Part shown: in pieces, positions 1 through 7,307 of the stretch
Layout: the number at the start of each line of letters is the position of its first letter
Position numbering within the stretch: position 1 is the first letter of the stretch
Origin: Rhodospirillaceae bacterium
GTDB lineage: Bacteria > Pseudomonadota > Alphaproteobacteria > Thalassobaculales > Thalassobaculaceae
Direction of reading: 5' to 3'
Length of the DNA stretch: 10,695 bases
Assembly (NCBI GenBank): GCA_002730675.1
Contig: PCAV01000028.1
Coordinates: forward strand, 12,002 to 22,696
Made by a program: the position numbers and the translations under genes
The notes under the pieces: model-generated
The model's database searches: none
What the model was told of the DNA's origin: nothing
Seen by the model: the letters and a program-made list of their open reading frames with translations, nothing else

Positions 1-860
1 TCAACTTCTCTTAGACGACGAACTATTTCGTCTTCTTTATTAATGTCGTCCAAAAATACATCTCGGGACACGACAGGCACGTTAAGTTTATCTCCAAGTT
101 GGCCAACGAGAGAGTTTGATGTCGTAAGAGAATCTAGAAAAAGTTGTCCAGAACTCTTTATCTCAGTTAATACAATAGACATCGCTCTTTGATCGGCCGT
201 GAATAAACTTCCCATATGGTTGTTCACACCGATCGCTCCTGGAAATACATACATCGCTCTCGCCAATCGCTTTTTAATTTCCGTTTGATCCATATTGACC
301 ATCAAGGCACCCGGACCAGGGTCCGCGGCGCCTCTTGGCTCCATGGGCAAGTGAATGAGTAGTTCATGCCCCTCAGCTCGAGCGGATTTGGTCTGATTGG
401 CCAAGTTTTTAGCATAGGGGAGATATGACAGCGTTAGTGGAGATTTTAAACTAACAGCCCAGTCCGAATAAAGTTGATTAAGCCCCATATCATCTAAAAC
501 GATGGAAACCAAAGGCCCATTTTCGGTATTTTTAAATGGTACCGCGTGCGCCATCCAACTGGCTCCTGGAATTTTCAAATCTTGGCTAAAATTAGAAACT
601 TTTTTATTTTTTAATTTGTCGAGACTAGTTGGAAATTTTGGTCGATCGTCTGATTTCGGATTTTCCGCAATTATATCTGCTTTCGCTTCTTTTTTTTCGA
701 TATGTCTGCCTGGTTCGTTGGCCGAAGAACTCATTTTATCTGAATGGTGGGGCGCACCAATATAAACGCCAATAGCAATCCCAAAGCTAAATACGCAAAA
801 ACCACCGAGCGATAGAATTATTGCTCTTTGAGATTTTGAAATTTTTTGAAACGAAAACAT
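1..860 (-). CDS. Divergent polysaccharide deacetylase (YibQ/DUF610 family), C-terminus beyond window
   Basis: The minus strand is open from an ATG at 860-858 to the window edge, giving 286 codons without a stop. Residues about 11-34 form one hydrophobic segment after a basic N-terminus, so this is probably a signal anchor with the rest in the periplasm. A charged, low-complexity linker (about 38-110) precedes the catalytic-type domain. That domain shows SIVLDDMGL (119-127) with the paired Asp, PLTLSYLPYA (141-150), GHELLIHLPMEP (164-175), DPGPGAL (180-186), GVNNHMGS (211-218) and FLDS (241-244). These are the hallmark blocks of the family related to NodB-type carbohydrate esterases. The true substrate is unknown; cell-envelope polysaccharide is the usual inference. 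An in-frame TGA lies four codons upstream at 872-870, so no earlier start is available. No clear Shine-Dalgarno sequence precedes the ATG. The family is typically 300-400 residues, so only a modest C-terminal part is missing. Family assignment is firm; activity is not shown. Confidence 0.88.
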   Translation of the reverse strand, partial: MFSFQKISKSQRAIILSLGGFCVFSFGIAIGVYIGAPHHSDKMSSSANEPGRHIEKKEAKADIIAENPKSDDRPKFPTSLDKLKNKKVSNFSQDLKIPGASWMAHAVPFKNTENGPLVSIVLDDMGLNQLYSDWAVSLKSPLTLSYLPYAKNLANQTKSARAEGHELLIHLPMEPRGAADPGPGALMVNMDQTEIKKRLARAMYVFPGAIGVNNHMGSLFTADQRAMSIVLTEIKSSGQLFLDSLTTSNSLVGQLGDKLNVPVVSRDVFLDDINKEDEIVRRLREV

Positions 861-956
861 AAGTATAAATCATTTATTGCTTAAACTATGTCGGCGGGCA
901 CATTGTTTCTTCTTCACTGTCGCTTTATCCTATCTCTATCTTCCTGGCTCTCCTAT

Positions 957-965
957 TGATATACT
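957..965 (+). promoter_or_regulatory. Candidate extended -10 promoter for the trpG-moeA unit
   Basis: TGATATACT matches the extended -10 form TGnTATAAT with one mismatch, and lies 52 bases before the trpG start. No good -35 hexamer is seen 16-18 bases upstream, which is tolerated for extended -10 promoters. It sits in the 157-base spacer between the divergent deacetylase and trpG, the only sensible place for a promoter of the downstream unit. The transcript would have a leader of roughly 45 bases, too short for a classical trp attenuator. This is a pattern match only. Confidence 0.35.
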
Positions 966-1017
966 TATACCACTTTTAAAAACTAAATCAGATCAACTAA
1001 AGGTTGCTAAACGAGAA

Positions 1018-1650
1018 ATGTTTTTGTTAATCGACAATTATGACAGTTTTACTTATAATCTATGGCATTTTTTGGGTCAGTTAGGTGCTGATGTACGAGT
1101 TGTTCGAAACGATAAAATTACCGCTAAAGAGGTGCTCGAACTAGAACCCCAGGGTATTATAATATCACCAGGCCCTTGTGATCCAGACAAGGCTGGAATT
1201 AGCTTAGAACTCATTGAGACTGCTCCTACAAACCTCCCCATTTTTGGGGTTTGCTTGGGTCATCAATGTATAGGCCGGGCCTTTGGAAGCAAAATAATTA
1301 GAAGTACAACGCCTATTCATGGAAAAATAAGCACAATTAAACATAAAAATTCGGAGATCTTTAACGGAATACCTACGACATTTTCTGCTACAAGATATCA
1401 TTCACTAATTGTAGATAAAGAGAGTCTTCCAGCAACTTTGAAAATTACTGCGGAGACACGTGACGGCATGATAATGGCCTTATCTCATAGGTCTCAGCCA
1501 ATCCACGGCGTTCAATTCCATCCAGAAAGTATAGCCTCTGAATATGGTTATACATTATTGTCAAATTTTCTTGTAATAAGTGGATGCAAAATAGCTTCAC
1601 AGGAAAAGTTGAATAGTCTTCAATTTGATCTTAGGAAAGCGGCGAGATGA
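1018..1650 (+). CDS. trpG: Anthranilate synthase component II (glutamine amidotransferase)
   Basis: This is the class I glutamine amidotransferase subunit that supplies ammonia to TrpE for making anthranilate from chorismate. In many bacteria the same protein also serves folate synthesis as PabA. The product is 210 residues, the normal length for a stand-alone TrpG. It begins with the typical MFLLIDNYDSFTYNL and has SPGPCDPDKAG (50-60), the nucleophile loop GVCLGHQ (77-83, Cys79), RYHSL (126-130) and the His-Glu pair in FHPES (167-171, His168 and Glu170). The catalytic triad is complete. The frame extends upstream to a TTG at 877, but the extra 47 residues resemble no amidotransferase N-terminus, so the ATG at 1018 is chosen. 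It is the first gene of a compact unit and its stop overlaps the trpD start in ATGA. TrpE is not in the window and is not fused to this gene. Confidence 0.95.
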   Translation: MFLLIDNYDSFTYNLWHFLGQLGADVRVVRNDKITAKEVLELEPQGIIISPGPCDPDKAGISLELIETAPTNLPIFGVCLGHQCIGRAFGSKIIRSTTPIHGKISTIKHKNSEIFNGIPTTFSATRYHSLIVDKESLPATLKITAETRDGMIMALSHRSQPIHGVQFHPESIASEYGYTLLSNFLVISGCKIASQEKLNSLQFDLRKAAR

Positions 1651-2681
1651 GCGGTAAGAATTTAGACCTTAAGCCATTAATTCAAATTGTTTCCAATGGA
1701 TGTTCATTAACTGAAGATCAGTCAAAAGAAGCCTTCGACATCATAATGGCTGGTAATGCTACCCCGTCACAAATAGGCGGCTTTTTGATGGCTATGAGAG
1801 TAAGAGGTGAGACAACTGAGGAAATAAAAGGCGCAGCGCGGGCTATGCGGGAGAAAGTGATAAAAATTAATGCTCCTCCGGATGCTCTAGATACAGTTGG
1901 TACCGGCGGTGATGCATCTGGCACATTTAATATCAGTACGGCGAGCAGTTTTGTGGTTAGCGCCGCTAATGTTCCTGTCGCCAAACATGGGAACAAGGCC
2001 CTTTCCTCTAAAACAGGAGCAGCTGATGTTCTGAGCGAACTTGGAGTCAATTTGAACTGTGACATGTCAGTAATTCAAAAAGCTATGGACGAAATTGGCA
2101 TTTGCTTTCTAATGGCGCCACGACACCATATGGCGATGCGTCATGTTGCAGCAAGTAGGAGTGAACTTGGCACTCGTACAATTTTCAATATTCTAGGTCC
2201 TTTGGCCAATCCTGCGTTAGTTAAAAAGCAATTAGTTGGTGTGTTTTCAGAAACGTGGGTTGAGCCAATAGCACACGTACTTAAAGGCTTAGGCTCTGAA
2301 AGAGCATGGGTAGTTCACGGCTCAGACGGTTTGGATGAGATAACAACTACTGGTGTAACAAAAGTAGCTGCACTTGATAAAGGCTCAGTTTCGACATTTA
2401 CCATACATCCAGAAGATGCAAACCTAGAATTAGCAGAACCTAAACAACTCAAGGGCGGTCTTCCCGGACAAAATGCCATGGCTTTAGCAAACCTTTTAAG
2501 GGGTGAAAAGGGCCCCTATCGGGATATTGTTTTGTTTAACTCGGCAGCTGCTTTAATCATCGCGAAAAAAGTTGATAATCTTAGGGACGGAGTAGAACTA
2601 GCTGCAGAAATGATAGATTCTGGCCAAGCAAAACAAAAATTAGATCAATTAATATCAATTACCGCGCATACCGGTCAATAA
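1647..2681 (+). CDS. trpD: Anthranilate phosphoribosyltransferase
   Basis: TrpD transfers the phosphoribosyl group of PRPP to anthranilate, the second step of the tryptophan pathway, in the cytoplasm. The 344-residue product has the usual length. It carries the PRPP-binding GTGGD loop (85-89), FNISTASS (94-101), KHGN (113-116) followed by the SSKTGAADVLSELG block (120-133), the anthranilate-site region around HHMAMRHV (160-167) with Arg171, ELGTRTIFNILGPLANP (173-189), and the metal-binding Asp230-Glu231 in GSDGLDEITTTG. All key elements are present. A good ribosome binding site (AGGAAAG, 1633-1639) lies inside the end of trpG, 7 bases before the ATG. The 4-base overlap with trpG indicates translational coupling. 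It is monofunctional, not fused to TrpG as in Escherichia coli. Confidence 0.96.
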   Translation: MSGKNLDLKPLIQIVSNGCSLTEDQSKEAFDIIMAGNATPSQIGGFLMAMRVRGETTEEIKGAARAMREKVIKINAPPDALDTVGTGGDASGTFNISTASSFVVSAANVPVAKHGNKALSSKTGAADVLSELGVNLNCDMSVIQKAMDEIGICFLMAPRHHMAMRHVAASRSELGTRTIFNILGPLANPALVKKQLVGVFSETWVEPIAHVLKGLGSERAWVVHGSDGLDEITTTGVTKVAALDKGSVSTFTIHPEDANLELAEPKQLKGGLPGQNAMALANLLRGEKGPYRDIVLFNSAAALIIAKKVDNLRDGVELAAEMIDSGQAKQKLDQLISITAHTGQ

Positions 2682-2683
2682 AC

Positions 2684-3490
2684 ATGAAAAACGTCTTATT
2701 AGAAATCTGCCAGCAAAAACTCATTCACATAGAGAAGTGCAAACAACGAAAAACCGAGAATCAATTGCTTGGCGAAGTTAAACATGCATCAAAGCAGAGA
2801 AATTTTTTAAAAGCCCTAGAACAAAAAAGTAAAAATGGTTACGGGCTTATTGGTGAAATAAAAAAAGCATCTCCCAGCAAAGGCCTCATAAGAAGAGACT
2901 TCGACGTGGTGCACCTCGCAAAAGCTTACCAAGAAGGGGGCGCCGCCTGCCTATCGGTTCTTACAGATATTCCATACTTTAAAGGAAACGATAAGTTTCT
3001 TGTTGAAGCTAGAGGAGCTACCTCGCTTCCGGTCCTAAGGAAAGATTTTATGCTAGATACTTATCAAGTGATTGAATCTCGAGTTCTAGGAGCAGACTGC
3101 ATTTTACTTATAATGGCAGCATTGGAGGACGATACAGCTCAAAATTTAGAAGATTGTGCGATTGAACTTGGAATGGATGTTCTTGTTGAAATACATAATG
3201 AAGACGAACTTCATCGCGCTCTCAAGCTCAAAACGAAGCTTCTTGGCATAAATAATCGTAATTTAAAAACAATGATTACAGACATAAGCATGACGGAAAA
3301 ACTTGCCTCTCTTGCGCCCACTGAAAAAATTTTGATTTCAGAAAGTGGGTTACGAACACGGGCAGATTTACACAGAATGGCAACTGCAGGAGCGCGATGT
3401 TTTTTAATTGGGGAATCCATAATGAAACAAAATGATGTAGAGAAGGCCACTAAGTTACTTTTAACTAAATCGACACAAGAAACCCTTTAG
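2684..3490 (+). CDS. trpC: Indole-3-glycerol phosphate synthase
   Basis: TrpC closes the indole ring of carboxyphenylamino-deoxyribulose phosphate to give indole-3-glycerol phosphate. The 268-residue product is the single-domain TIM-barrel form without the TrpF domain fused in E. coli. Signature elements appear in order: GEIKKASPSKG (57-67, with Glu58 and the substrate-binding Lys60), SVLTDIPYFKG (91-101), LPVLRKDFMLDTYQV (115-129, catalytic Lys120), GADCILLI (136-143), LVEIHNEDEL (167-176, Glu169), LGINNRNL (187-194), LISESGL (217-223) and FLIGESIM (240-247). All expected catalytic positions are filled. The ATG follows the trpD stop by 2 bases. No strong Shine-Dalgarno sequence is visible, so expression probably depends on coupling to trpD. 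The next two pathway genes, trpF and trpBA, are not in the window. Confidence 0.96.
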   Translation: MKNVLLEICQQKLIHIEKCKQRKTENQLLGEVKHASKQRNFLKALEQKSKNGYGLIGEIKKASPSKGLIRRDFDVVHLAKAYQEGGAACLSVLTDIPYFKGNDKFLVEARGATSLPVLRKDFMLDTYQVIESRVLGADCILLIMAALEDDTAQNLEDCAIELGMDVLVEIHNEDELHRALKLKTKLLGINNRNLKTMITDISMTEKLASLAPTEKILISESGLRTRADLHRMATAGARCFLIGESIMKQNDVEKATKLLLTKSTQETL

Positions 3491-3493
3491 GAA

Positions 3494-3970
3494 ATGTCTG
3501 ATTTTAATCATTTTGATGGCAAGGGAAACGCTATAATGGTTGATGTTTCCGGCAAAGAAATAACCGAACGGATTGCTATCGCTTCTTGTGATGTGCAAGT
3601 AGACTCAGCGACAATGGCGCTGATTGTGGGAGGAAGCATAAAAAAAGGTGACGTCTTATCTGTGGCAAGACTCGCTGGTATTTTAGGTGCAAAAAAAACC
3701 CCCGAACTTATCCCACTATGCCACCCTTTAGCTCTCACATCAGCCGAGTTGGAGATAAGATGCGATGAAAAACTTTCCATCATCGAGATAACCGCAAAGT
3801 GTAAAATTAATGCAAGAACCGGGGTAGAAATGGAGGCCTTAACCGCTGTCAGCATAGCAGCTTTGACAATCTATGATATGTGTAAGGCTGTGGATAAGGG
3901 GATTATAATTAGCAATATAAGGCTTCTTGAAAAAACAGGTGGAAAATCGGGGCAGTGGCGTGGGAAATAA
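3494..3970 (+). CDS. moaC: Cyclic pyranopterin monophosphate synthase (Moco synthesis)
   Basis: MoaC converts the MoaA product, 3',8-cyclo-7,8-dihydro-GTP, to cyclic pyranopterin monophosphate, the first stable intermediate of molybdenum cofactor synthesis. The 158-residue protein matches the family length and aligns by eye with E. coli MoaC almost without gaps: MVDVSGKEIT (15-24), Lys51 in KKGDV, LIPLCHPL (72-79), TGVEMEAL (109-116), and TIYDMCKAV (125-133) carrying Asp128 and Lys131. The catalytic residues of the E. coli enzyme (Lys51, Asp128, Lys131) fall at the same numbers here. Near the C-terminus is the family motif GGKSG (148-152). The ATG is 3 bases after trpC, with AGGAA directly touching it, too close to act as a normal ribosome binding site. 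Joining of trp and Moco genes in one unit is common in alphaproteobacteria and does not imply a shared pathway. Confidence 0.96.
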   Translation: MSDFNHFDGKGNAIMVDVSGKEITERIAIASCDVQVDSATMALIVGGSIKKGDVLSVARLAGILGAKKTPELIPLCHPLALTSAELEIRCDEKLSIIEITAKCKINARTGVEMEALTAVSIAALTIYDMCKAVDKGIIISNIRLLEKTGGKSGQWRGK

Positions 3971-5204
3971 GTCTTTTTTATCCGTTGAAGGTGCACTGGA
4001 AAAGATAGTCAACGATATTTCTGTTGTCTCTACAGAAGAAACCTCACTCACATCCGCCATAAATAGAGTGACTGCTGTAGCGATTCGAGCGAGACGATGC
4101 CAACCTCCTATGGCGGTATCGGCTATGGACGGGTATGCTGTAAAAAGTACGGATGTAAAAACGCCACCAAGCAAACTTTTATGCATTGGAAGCGTTCCCG
4201 CAGGTAGCAATTTTCGTGGACAACTCAAAAGCGGAGAAGCCGTCAGAATTTTTACTGGCGCGCCCGTCCCTAAAGGCGCTGACACAATCGTTATACAGGA
4301 AAATGTTGTTGCTAATTCAGAAACTTTTGGATCAGAAATTACTGTTATAAAAGGTGAAAAAAGAGGAATTTACATCCGAAAAGCCGGTCTAGATTTTAAA
4401 ACTGGTGACGTTTGCATTCCAAAAAACAAAAGACTTACTTCGCGAGATATTGGCTTGGCAGCAGCTATGAATGTACCATGGATATTGGTAAGACGTCGGC
4501 CTCGTATAGCAATTCTCGCCACTGGCGATGAAATTGTTCGTCCTGGAGAACAAACTTCGAAACATCAAATTGTAAGTTCAAACAGTTATACACTGCACGC
4601 CTTTTTGACAGCTCTGGGCGCTGATGTTCAAATTCTTGGTGTTGCACCAGATGATACAGACGCGATTGGGTTATTAGCAAAAGAGGCGGAAGGATCCGAT
4701 CTATTAGTGACTACAGGTGGGGCCTCTGTAGGAAAACATGACTTGATACAGGAAGCGCTAAGCGCCCAAAAATTTGGCAAAAATAGACTTACATTAAATT
4801 TTTGGAAAATCGCCATGCGACCGGGCAAACCTCTCATTTTCGGAAAGTTACAAAAGAAGCCTTTTATTGGGTTACCTGGCAACCCAGTTTCAACAATGAT
4901 TTGTGGTTTAATTTTTCTGAAACCTGCAATCGAAACTATGTTGGGTTTAGAAATAAATCAGGAAGTCGAAGTTGCAACGCTCGCTCAGAAGTTACCCGAA
5001 AATGATGAAAGACAAGATTATCTAAGGTCCTATGCTTTTAAGACGAAAACAGGAGACCAATTTGTTGAGCCTTTTGCCAAACAAGATAGCTCTATGATGG
5101 CGACACTTGCGAAGGCTAATTGTTTAATTGTTAGAGAACCATTTGATAAAAAGAAAAAAAAGGGCGATTTAGTAAAAATAATAAAACTTGATACGTTTTT
5201 TTGA
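3960..5204 (+). CDS. moeA: Molybdopterin molybdotransferase
   Basis: MoeA inserts molybdate into adenylylated molybdopterin, the last general step of Moco synthesis. From the GTG at 3960 the product is 414 residues, close to E. coli MoeA (411). Motifs in order: SAMDGYAV (54-61, Asp57), GEAVRIFTGAPVPKGADTIV (92-111), KAGLDFKTGD (141-150), ILATGDEIV (185-193, with the Glu of the molybdate site), TTGGASVGKHD (251-261), MRPGKP (286-291) and GLPGNPVS (304-311). The small C-terminal domain (about 335-414) is complete. The start is a choice. No ATG lies near; a TTG at 3927 would add 11 residues, while GTG 3960 has GGGG 7 bases upstream (3949-3952), overlaps moaC by 11 bases and puts the conserved FLSVEGAL right at the N-terminus. 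Function is secure, start less so. It is the last gene of the trp-Moco unit. Confidence 0.94.
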   Translation: MGNKSFLSVEGALEKIVNDISVVSTEETSLTSAINRVTAVAIRARRCQPPMAVSAMDGYAVKSTDVKTPPSKLLCIGSVPAGSNFRGQLKSGEAVRIFTGAPVPKGADTIVIQENVVANSETFGSEITVIKGEKRGIYIRKAGLDFKTGDVCIPKNKRLTSRDIGLAAAMNVPWILVRRRPRIAILATGDEIVRPGEQTSKHQIVSSNSYTLHAFLTALGADVQILGVAPDDTDAIGLLAKEAEGSDLLVTTGGASVGKHDLIQEALSAQKFGKNRLTLNFWKIAMRPGKPLIFGKLQKKPFIGLPGNPVSTMICGLIFLKPAIETMLGLEINQEVEVATLAQKLPENDERQDYLRSYAFKTKTGDQFVEPFAKQDSSMMATLAKANCLIVREPFDKKKKKGDLVKIIKLDTFF

Positions 5205-5286
5205 GGGTTGCTGCCTCAGTAAAAAAATAGGCAAACTTTAAAATAAGTATCCGCACAATAATCTTCTTACAACAGTAGCATAATTC

Positions 5287-5291
5287 GGAGG
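5287..5291 (+). promoter_or_regulatory. Strong Shine-Dalgarno site of the amidohydrolase
   Basis: GGAGG lies 7 bases before the ATG at 5299. It is the best ribosome binding site in the window. It fixes the start of the amidohydrolase and suggests independent translation rather than coupling to moeA. The 94-base spacer from moeA also holds a weak TGCCT/AGGCA inverted repeat (5212-5233) and AT-rich sequence, but no convincing promoter. Confidence 0.7.
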
Positions 5292-5298
5292 TTTTCTA

Positions 5299-6345
5299 AT
5301 GCAGCAAGATGGATCGCAACTATTAGAAAAAAGAATACCTTCACCTAAAGCCGAATGGTTGTCTCAAATAAAAGAAGAAATAATAGAGCCAGAAATACCC
5401 ATAATCGACCCACATCATCATCTTTGGGACATGAAGGGAAATACATACTTACTGAATGAATTATTAGAAGATATAGGTTCAGGTCACAACATTGTGGCCA
5501 CCGTATTTCTTGAATGCGCGGCCATGTATCGGTCTGGTGGGCCAATAGAAATGCGGCCAATCGGTGAGACTGAATTTGTTAACGGCATTGCAGCAATGAG
5601 CGCGAGTGGAAAATATGGAAAATCAAAAATTTGTGCTGGAATTGTAGGTTTTGCTGATTTGACATTGGGCGCTTCTGTATCTGACGTTTTAGAAGCGCAG
5701 GTCAACGCGGGAGGAGGACGATTTAAAGGTGTAAGATACGGTGCTGGGTTTAATGAAAGTGAAGTTATAAATAACAGTCACACCAATCCACCCTCTGAGT
5801 TGTATTTAAATGAAAAGTTCAGGGAAGGATTTGCAAAACTAGCCGATTATAGCCTCTCTTTTGATGCGTGGCTTTATCATACTCAAATTAATGACGTGAG
5901 CATGCTCGCAGACGCCTTTCCAAATCAAAATATAGTGCTCAATCATTTCGGAGGTCCAATAGGCATTGGACCTTATGAGAATAAAAGAGCCGAAGTTTTC
6001 GCGTCTTGGAAACAATCAATTTTGAATTTATCAAAAAGATCTAACGTATATGTAAAGTTGGGAGGCTTGGGGATGGTAATAAATGGATATCAATTCCAAA
6101 ACCAGCAATACCCGCCAAGCTCTAATGATCTAGCAAATGCGTGGAAACCCTTCTTCGAGACAACCATAGACGTTTTTGGTTCCAAACGTTGTATGTTCGA
6201 AAGTAATTTCCCGGTTGATAAAGTAACGTCTTCCTACGCCATTTACTGGAATACGTTTAAACGAATAGCATTGAATGCTTCACCTACTGAAAAAAGTTAC
6301 CTTTTTCATGATACGGCCAAAAACTTTTACAACCTGGATATTTAA
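5299..6345 (+). CDS. Amidohydrolase family 2 protein (TIM-barrel, COG3618-like lactonase/hydrolase)
   Basis: The 348-residue protein belongs to the Amidohydro_2-type TIM-barrel hydrolases, the group that includes fuconolactonase, 2-pyrone-4,6-dicarboxylate lactonase (LigI) and sulfomuconolactonase. It shows the strand-1 HxH motif in IIDPHHHLWD (35-44; His39 and His41), a phosphate/carboxylate-type basic stretch GGRFKGVRYGAG (139-150), WLYHTQ (191-196, His194), VLNHFGGP (213-220, His216), VYVKLGG (250-256) and CMFESNFPVDK (298-308) near the barrel end. In the last motif many relatives have S-D-W/Y-P; here Asn303 stands at that place and Asp307 follows four residues later. No signal peptide or membrane segment is seen, so it should be cytosolic. 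The substrate cannot be read from the sequence; hydrolysis of a lactone or similar small molecule is the family-level inference. It is not a usual partner of Moco or SOS genes and probably entered this neighbourhood as a separate unit. Confidence 0.85.
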   Translation: MQQDGSQLLEKRIPSPKAEWLSQIKEEIIEPEIPIIDPHHHLWDMKGNTYLLNELLEDIGSGHNIVATVFLECAAMYRSGGPIEMRPIGETEFVNGIAAMSASGKYGKSKICAGIVGFADLTLGASVSDVLEAQVNAGGGRFKGVRYGAGFNESEVINNSHTNPPSELYLNEKFREGFAKLADYSLSFDAWLYHTQINDVSMLADAFPNQNIVLNHFGGPIGIGPYENKRAEVFASWKQSILNLSKRSNVYVKLGGLGMVINGYQFQNQQYPPSSNDLANAWKPFFETTIDVFGSKRCMFESNFPVDKVTSSYAIYWNTFKRIALNASPTEKSYLFHDTAKNFYNLDI

Positions 6346-6392
6346 CGGCTACTCAAAGTGGGCGACTCAGCATCGTTGTTAGCGCCGGCTGA

Positions 6393-6421
6393 TTGACAAT
6401 CATATAGAACTAAAGTAGAAC
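6393..6421 (+). promoter_or_regulatory. lexA promoter (-35 TTGACA, -10 TAGAAC)
   Basis: A perfect -35 hexamer TTGACA (6393-6398) is followed after 17 bases by TAGAAC (6416-6421), which matches TATAAT at 4 of 6 positions. The SOS box GAAC-N7-GAAC (6407-6421) occupies the spacer and the -10 element. That is the placement expected of a promoter shut off by LexA. The start of transcription would be near 6428, about 40 bases before the lexA ATG. Confidence 0.65.
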
Positions 6422-6448
6422 AAACATCTGTTTGTTTATGATTTGTTC
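6407..6448. promoter_or_regulatory. LexA operator: SOS box plus second degenerate box in symmetric array
   Basis: GAACTAAAGTAGAAC (6407-6421) is, on the minus strand, an exact GTTC-N7-GTTC, the alphaproteobacterial LexA box. On the plus strand GTTTATGATTTGTTC (6434-6448) is a GTTT-N7-GTTC near-match. The two are mirror images around 6427.5, which is also the centre of a perfect inverted repeat with 8-base arms (AACAAACA/TGTTTGTT, 6419-6436). Over the full 42 bases, 14 of 20 arm positions are complementary. The array covers the -10 region and the probable transcription start of lexA. The first box as an autoregulatory site is well supported; the role of the second box is inferred. Confidence 0.75.
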
Positions 6449-6469
6449 CCTCATGTGAAGGTATTAGGC

Positions 6470-7183
6470 ATGCTTACTCAAAAACAGCTCGAGTTATTAA
6501 CTTTTTTAACGAATAATCTTAAAAAAAATGGCGTCGCACCCTCTTTTGACGAGATGAAAGACGCATTAGACCTCAAGTCTAAGTCTGGAATACATAGGTT
6601 AGTTTCGGCTCTTGAGGAACGAGGTTTTATTAGACGGCTACCAAATAGAGCTAGAGCAATAGAAATAATCAAAACAACTGCAGTAGAACCACGTATAAAA
6701 AGTATTGCTGAAACTTTGCCACAACGACAATTTTCACCCAATGTGATTCCCGGAAACTTCCCTCAAGCGATCAGATCTGAAGACAATGAAGACAATCATA
6801 TAATAGCTTTACCCCTCTATGGTAAAATTGCTGCAGGTAATCCTATTGAGGCAATTAATGACCCATCCCAGAATATTATGGTCCCAAATAGCCTTATAGG
6901 ACAAGGAGATCACTACGCCCTAGAGGTGGAGGGAGATTCTATGGTTGAAGCGGGTATATTTAACGGTGATACCGCTATTATCAAAAAATGCGAAAACGCA
7001 GAAAACGGTACAATAGTTGTGGCTTTAGTAGAAAACGAAGAAGTAACACTGAAAAAGTTAAGGAAACGAAACAATTCTATAGCACTTGAACCTGCAAACC
7101 CCCAATATGAGACCAGAATTTTTGGCCCGGATCAAGTTAAGGTACAAGGCAAACTAGTCGGCATAATTAGAAAATATAATTAG
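6470..7183 (+). CDS. lexA: SOS transcriptional repressor LexA
   Basis: LexA represses DNA-damage genes until RecA filaments trigger its self-cleavage. The 237-residue product starts with [13 protein letters not shown], typical for the family. The N-terminal winged helix-turn-helix spans about 1-66 (recognition region near [16 protein letters not shown], 37-52). A long, polar linker follows (about 67-110). The C-terminal S24 peptidase domain has the cleavage bond Ala122-Gly123 in [10 protein letters not shown], the nucleophile Ser157 in VEGDSM and the general base Lys195 in VTLKKL. The self-cleavage machinery is therefore intact. The frame opens at a TTG (6443), but that codon lies inside the operator; the ATG at 6470 gives the family N-terminus and has GAAGG (6457-6461) 8 bases upstream. 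The operator in front indicates autoregulation. Confidence 0.96.
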   Translation: MLTQKQLELLTFLTNNLKKNGVAPSFDEMKDALDLKSKSGIHRLVSALEERGFIRRLPNRARAIEIIKTTAVEPRIKSIAETLPQRQFSPNVIPGNFPQAIRSEDNEDNHIIALPLYGKIAAGNPIEAINDPSQNIMVPNSLIGQGDHYALEVEGDSMVEAGIFNGDTAIIKKCENAENGTIVVALVENEEVTLKKLRKRNNSIALEPANPQYETRIFGPDQVKVQGKLVGIIRKYN

Positions 7184-7223
7184 TTAAAGTAAAATACGGA
7201 ATTGTAGTTTCGTCCGACTTCAA

Positions 7224-7251
7224 AATAAGCAGACTGAGTAACAGTCTTATT
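7224..7251 (+). terminator. Possible weak terminator hairpin after lexA
   Basis: AGACTG (7231-7236) and CAGTCT (7242-7247) pair around a 5-base loop. Flanking AATAAG (7224-7229) and CTTATT (7246-7251) allow a longer 10-base-pair stem with a 3-base bulge. It begins about 40 bases after the lexA stop. The stem is AT-rich and followed only by a mixed T-rich stretch, not a clean T run, so termination is uncertain. A second small hairpin (GGAG/CTCC, 7271-7281), followed at a short distance by an AT-rich stretch (TTTTATTT), may add to it. Confidence 0.3.
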
Positions 7252-7307
7252 GATTGAATTTGGAAAATCAGGAGCATCTCCGAAATTTTATTTATAAAGC
7301 TATCCTA

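Noticed and set aside
502..765. Plus-strand open frame of 87 codons antisense to the deacetylase
   Set aside because: The opposite strand carries clear family motifs through this stretch, and the antisense product has no recognisable features.
888..959. Short open frame of 23 codons before trpG as a possible trp leader peptide
   Set aside because: It contains a single Trp codon, has no ribosome binding site, shows no competing hairpins or T run, and its end overlaps the better promoter candidate.
877..1017. N-terminal extension of TrpG from a TTG
   Set aside because: The added 47 residues do not resemble the family; the ATG at 1018 gives the canonical N-terminus.
5212..5233. TGCCT/AGGCA inverted repeat after moeA as a terminator
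   Set aside because: A 5-base stem with a 12-base loop and no T run is too weak to call.
6443..6469. Earlier TTG start for LexA
   Set aside because: The codon lies inside the operator and the extension is absent from LexA proteins; the ATG at 6470 gives MLTQKQ.
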